From CAYJOG01 sp964371695 [NCBI: uncultured bacterium] (GTDB lineage Bacteria > CAYJOG01), in contig CAYJOG010000130.1 of the NCBI GenBank assembly GCA_964371695.1, forward strand, positions 1 to 7,522: a stretch of 7,522 nucleotides of DNA, given 5' to 3'. Within the stretch, counting starts at the first letter, position 1, and every line of letters starts with the position of its first letter. A program made the translations under genes and the position numbers. The notes beneath the pieces were generated by a model. That model made no database searches and was not told the origin of the DNA. It saw only the letters and a list, made by a program, of their open reading frames with translations. Positions 5,381 through 7,522 of this stretch are shown here, one piece after another.

Positions 5381-6262
5381 ATGTCCAGACATTTCATCAG
5401 CGCAAACGGCATCCGGTTTCATGTGGCGCAGGCGGGCAAAAAGGGCGAGAAACCCCTGCTGCTGTGTCTGCATGGTTTTCCCAGCACACACCATTGCTGG
5501 CGGCATCAACTGGCGGCTTTTGAAAAGGATTATTTTGTGGTGGCCCCCGACATGCGGGGCTACAACCTGACGGACAAACCCAAAGAGGGTTACGACTCCG
5601 CCACGCTGTGTGAAGACGCCCACGCCCTGATGCTGGCCCTGGGTTATAAAAAGATGACGCTGGTGGGACACGACTGGGGCGGGGCCATCGCCTGGGATTA
5701 CGCCACGCGGTTTCCCGAAACCCTCGAGAAACTGGTGATCCTCAACGCGCCCCACCCGGCGGTGTTTGCGCGGGAAGTGTTCTCAAACCCCGAGCAATTC
5801 AAAAAAAGTTGGTACATCTTCTTCTTCCAGTTGCCGCTGTTGCCAGAGTTGTATCTGAGCGAAAACCGTTATGGCAAGGCCCTGGCGGCCTTCAAGGCCA
5901 CCGCCGCGCCCGGCAGCAAGGGGGCGTTCACCGATGAAGACCTGGAGCATTACCGCTCGGCGTTCATGCAGCCCGGCGCCATGAAATGCATGGTGCAGTA
6001 TTACCGCACCGCTTTTCAGGCCATGGTGAAGGGTTTGCTCAAGGGGCAAGACCCCAAAAAAGAGGCGAAGGTCATTCACACCCCCACGCTGGTGATCTGG
6101 GGCATGCAGGACAACGCCCTGGGGCCGGGCAATCTGGAGGGGCTGGAAGAATATGTTTCGGACCTCAAAATCCACCGCATCGAAGACGCGGGCCACTGGG
6201 TGCAGGAAGAAAAACCCGAAGCGGTCAACGTCACAATGCGGGCCTTTTTGAAAGGCAAATGA
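5381..6262 (+). CDS. Alpha/beta hydrolase, epoxide hydrolase type (293 aa)
   Basis: This is a predicted soluble hydrolase that opens epoxides through an aspartyl-ester intermediate. The oxyanion-hole motif H-G-F-P is at 31-34. The nucleophile is Asp98 in G-H-D-W-G-G, the acid is probably Asp244 in W-G-M-Q-D, and the base is His272 in G-H-W. The cap carries W-Y-I-F-F-F-Q-L-P (144-152) and a Y-Y-R at 207-209; the epoxide-hydrolase family uses cap tyrosines to activate the ring. N-A-P-H-P after the nucleophile elbow is also typical, resembling EPHX4-like proteins. A haloacetate or haloalkane dehalogenase is the main alternative, because D-W is shared. Length fits the family. ATG 5381 is chosen because the fold starts at once (F-I-S-A-N-G-I-R-F-H); a longer reading from 5336 would enter the divergent methyltransferase. 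There is no SD, and a -10-like element sits 7 nt upstream. The stop overlaps the next start as ATGA. Confidence 0.9.
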   Translation: MSRHFISANGIRFHVAQAGKKGEKPLLLCLHGFPSTHHCWRHQLAAFEKDYFVVAPDMRGYNLTDKPKEGYDSATLCEDAHALMLALGYKKMTLVGHDWGGAIAWDYATRFPETLEKLVILNAPHPAVFAREVFSNPEQFKKSWYIFFFQLPLLPELYLSENRYGKALAAFKATAAPGSKGAFTDEDLEHYRSAFMQPGAMKCMVQYYRTAFQAMVKGLLKGQDPKKEAKVIHTPTLVIWGMQDNALGPGNLEGLEEYVSDLKIHRIEDAGHWVQEEKPEAVNVTMRAFLKGK

Positions 6263-6762
6263 CCGTGCGGCTGGTGCTGTTTCGCCACGGCATCGCCATA
6301 GACCGGGAAGACCCGGACTGCCCCGCCGATGCAGACCGGTTTCTCACCGAAAAAGGTTTGGTGCGCACACAGGCGGCGGCCCGTGGGCTGAAGGCGCTGG
6401 GGGTGAGTCCCCAGGCGATTTTGAGCAGCCCCTGGCTGCGGGCGCGTCAGACGGCGCAAATCGCAGCCCAGGTGCTGGGGGTTCCCGAAAAGGAAATCAA
6501 AAACACCAAAGCGTTGTTGTGGGACGCCCCCCCGGCGGCGCTGTTTGCCGAACTGGCCAAACTGAAGGTGGATGAAGTGCTGTGTACCGGTCACGCGCCC
6601 CATCTGGATGAAGCCATTGCCTATGGTCTGGGCTTGACCACGGTTTTCACCCAACTGAAAAAAGCGGGGGCGGCCTGCCTGGAAATCACACCCGGCCTCG
6701 CGCCCTGCGGCGTGTTGTTGTGGCTGGTGACCAGCAAACAACTGAGGGTGCTGGGAGAGTAG
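6259..6762 (+). CDS. sixA: SixA-like phosphohistidine phosphatase (167 aa)
   Basis: This is a member of the histidine phosphatase superfamily, SixA branch, cytoplasmic, removing phosphate from phosphohistidine in phosphorelay or PTS proteins. The catalytic R-H-G is at residues 9-11 with His10 as nucleophile, followed by I-A and the D-R-F-L-T-E-K-G block (26-33) characteristic of SixA. S-S-P-W-L-R-A-R-Q-T (56-65) holds the second phosphate-binding Arg, and G-H-A-P-H-L (111-116) the second His. Length is close to E. coli SixA (161 aa). ATG 6259 overlaps the hydrolase stop by 4 nt (ATGA), with AAAGG just upstream, indicating translational coupling. A C7 run at 6524-6530 is in frame. A different small-substrate phosphatase of the same family cannot be excluded. 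The gene converges on the next one across 9 bp without a visible terminator. Confidence 0.85.
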   Translation: MTVRLVLFRHGIAIDREDPDCPADADRFLTEKGLVRTQAAARGLKALGVSPQAILSSPWLRARQTAQIAAQVLGVPEKEIKNTKALLWDAPPAALFAELAKLKVDEVLCTGHAPHLDEAIAYGLGLTTVFTQLKKAGAACLEITPGLAPCGVLLWLVTSKQLRVLGE

Positions 6763-6771
6763 GCGCGGCGC

Positions 6772-7522
6772 TCACCACGGCGGCTGAAGCGGCGGGGGCC
6801 AGTTTTCGTGGGCTTGCATCACGGCCTGGGTCACGGCGGCGGGGTCAAGCTCCTGCAGACAGCGGTGAAACCCCTCGCCGTTTTTGGGGCAATGGGGCTG
6901 GTGACAACCCAGGCAGTCCAGGGTTGGGTGATGCAGCAGCACCGGCGTGGGTGCGCCGGGGTGATGGGGCACAAACCGGCTGGTGGTGGGCCCCAGCCAC
7001 ACCACCGCCACCGCGCCAAAAAGCGGCGCGGCGTGGGCGGGCATGGACTCCCCACTCACACACACCCGCGCCGCCCCCAGGCGCTGACCCAGCGCGGCGA
7101 AATCTTCCCCCACCGCTGCGGCCACGCCCGGCAAGGTTTTGAGCAGGGGCTGCAGGCGGGGTTCGTCGGCCTGGCCCGCCAGCAGGGTCACCTCCAGTCC
7201 GGCAGATTGCAGCAGCCCCACCAGTTCGGCCACGTGGGCCAGGGGCCATTCCTTGCTGGGCCAGCGCTGGCTGGCGAAGGGGGCCACCAGCACACCTTTG
7301 CGATCGGCCTGGGGTGTGGGGGTTGCGTCCTTCCAGGCCATGGGGGGTGGTGGATAGGGCAGTGGCTGGGCGGCGAAACCCATCTGGCCAAGAAGCCCCG
7401 GAATATCGCTGGGCAGGTGTTGCAGCGGCAGTCTTTCGCCAGTCGGCAACCAGAGACACCGGGCGCTGTAATCCACCACCGGCGCACCGGTGGACTGACC
7501 CAGGCGGCGGGCGGTCCAGGTC
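6772..7522 (-). CDS. Glycosyltransferase family 9 (LPS heptosyltransferase-like), 5' end outside the window
   Basis: This is a predicted GT-B transferase adding heptose or a related sugar from an ADP-activated donor to lipid A-core at the inner membrane face. About 249 C-terminal residues are visible, and the frame stays open to the right edge, so perhaps 90-100 N-terminal residues are missing. GTG 7479 is therefore not taken as the start. The C-terminal Rossmann half shows V-A-P-F-A-S-Q-R-W-P-S-K-E-W-P, then L-L-A-G, then S-G-E-S-M-P-A-H-A-A. The last corresponds to the family's G-N/D-D-S-G-P-x-H-L-A donor-binding loop, with Glu where Asp is usual. W-L-G-P-T-T-S-R-F-V-P-H-H follows. The tail has the cysteine pattern C-L-G-C-H-Q-P-H-C, then R-C-L-Q-E-L, seen in many WaaF/RfaF-like proteins. 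Which heptosyltransferase this is cannot be decided without the N-terminus. Confidence 0.88.
   Translation of the reverse strand, partial: TWTARRLGQSTGAPVVDYSARCLWLPTGERLPLQHLPSDIPGLLGQMGFAAQPLPYPPPPMAWKDATPTPQADRKGVLVAPFASQRWPSKEWPLAHVAELVGLLQSAGLEVTLLAGQADEPRLQPLLKTLPGVAAAVGEDFAALGQRLGAARVCVSGESMPAHAAPLFGAVAVVWLGPTTSRFVPHHPGAPTPVLLHHPTLDCLGCHQPHCPKNGEGFHRCLQELDPAAVTQAVMQAHENWPPPLQPPW

Noticed and set aside
5357-5755. Longer methyltransferase start up to 5755
   Set aside because: The added 133 residues show no family similarity and lie antisense to the clear hydrolase gene.
6076-6741. 221-codon minus-strand frame opposite the hydrolase end and sixA
   Set aside because: No recognisable motifs, and the opposite strand carries two clear enzymes with catalytic residues.
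1-7522. CRISPR arrays, tRNA/rRNA genes, insertion sequences, attachment sites
   Set aside because: No spaced direct repeats, RNA-gene signatures, transposase motifs or flanking duplications were seen by eye.

Overview
The window looks like GC-rich chromosomal DNA from a Gram-negative bacterium. The grounds are an LPS-type GT9 glycosyltransferase, a type IV prepilin-like protein, SixA, and dense short-spaced genes. I cannot assign a phylum with confidence; Pseudomonadota or a neighbouring LPS-bearing phylum would fit. All three stop codons (TAA, TAG, TGA) end recognisable genes here, so the standard bacterial code is expected.

Layout. (1) Positions 2-2149, + strand: alaS (alanyl-tRNA synthetase), entering from the left edge. 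An in-frame TAA at 1025-1027 sits exactly where the conserved Glu of the F-Y-A-E-S-G-G-Q motif belongs. Homology continues in the same frame on both sides, so this is one gene interrupted by one nonsense codon. (2) Positions 2150-2209: a short convergent gap with tandem stops, a strong purine-rich SD-like stretch leading only to a 7-codon mini-ORF, and a stem-loop. (3) Positions 2210-5356, - strand, likely one operon read right to left: a METTL7-like SAM methyltransferase, a YIP1-family membrane protein, and a 582-residue prepilin-like protein that carries a lamin-tail-like domain and a further beta-rich C-terminal module. (4) Positions 5381-6762, + strand: an epoxide-hydrolase-type alpha/beta hydrolase and a SixA-like phosphohistidine phosphatase, overlapping by ATGA. 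(5) Positions 6772-7522, - strand: a GT9 heptosyltransferase-like gene leaving through the right edge, convergent with sixA across 9 bp.

How the parts relate. The methyltransferase and the hydrolase diverge from a 24-bp gap with no SD for either gene. Overlapping -10-like hexamers on opposite strands each lie 7 nt from an ATG, suggesting a compact bidirectional promoter making leaderless mRNAs. Both enzymes could act on reactive small molecules, which is inference. The YIP1 protein and pilin-like protein form a membrane/surface pair downstream of the methyltransferase.

The points most worth a second look are the interrupted alaS, the pilin-lamin-tail fusion with its 9-G tract and Ala at the prepilin -1 position, the bidirectional leaderless promoter, and a plus-strand terminator-like hairpin with no plus-strand gene to serve. 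No CRISPR array, insertion sequence, tRNA or rRNA was seen.
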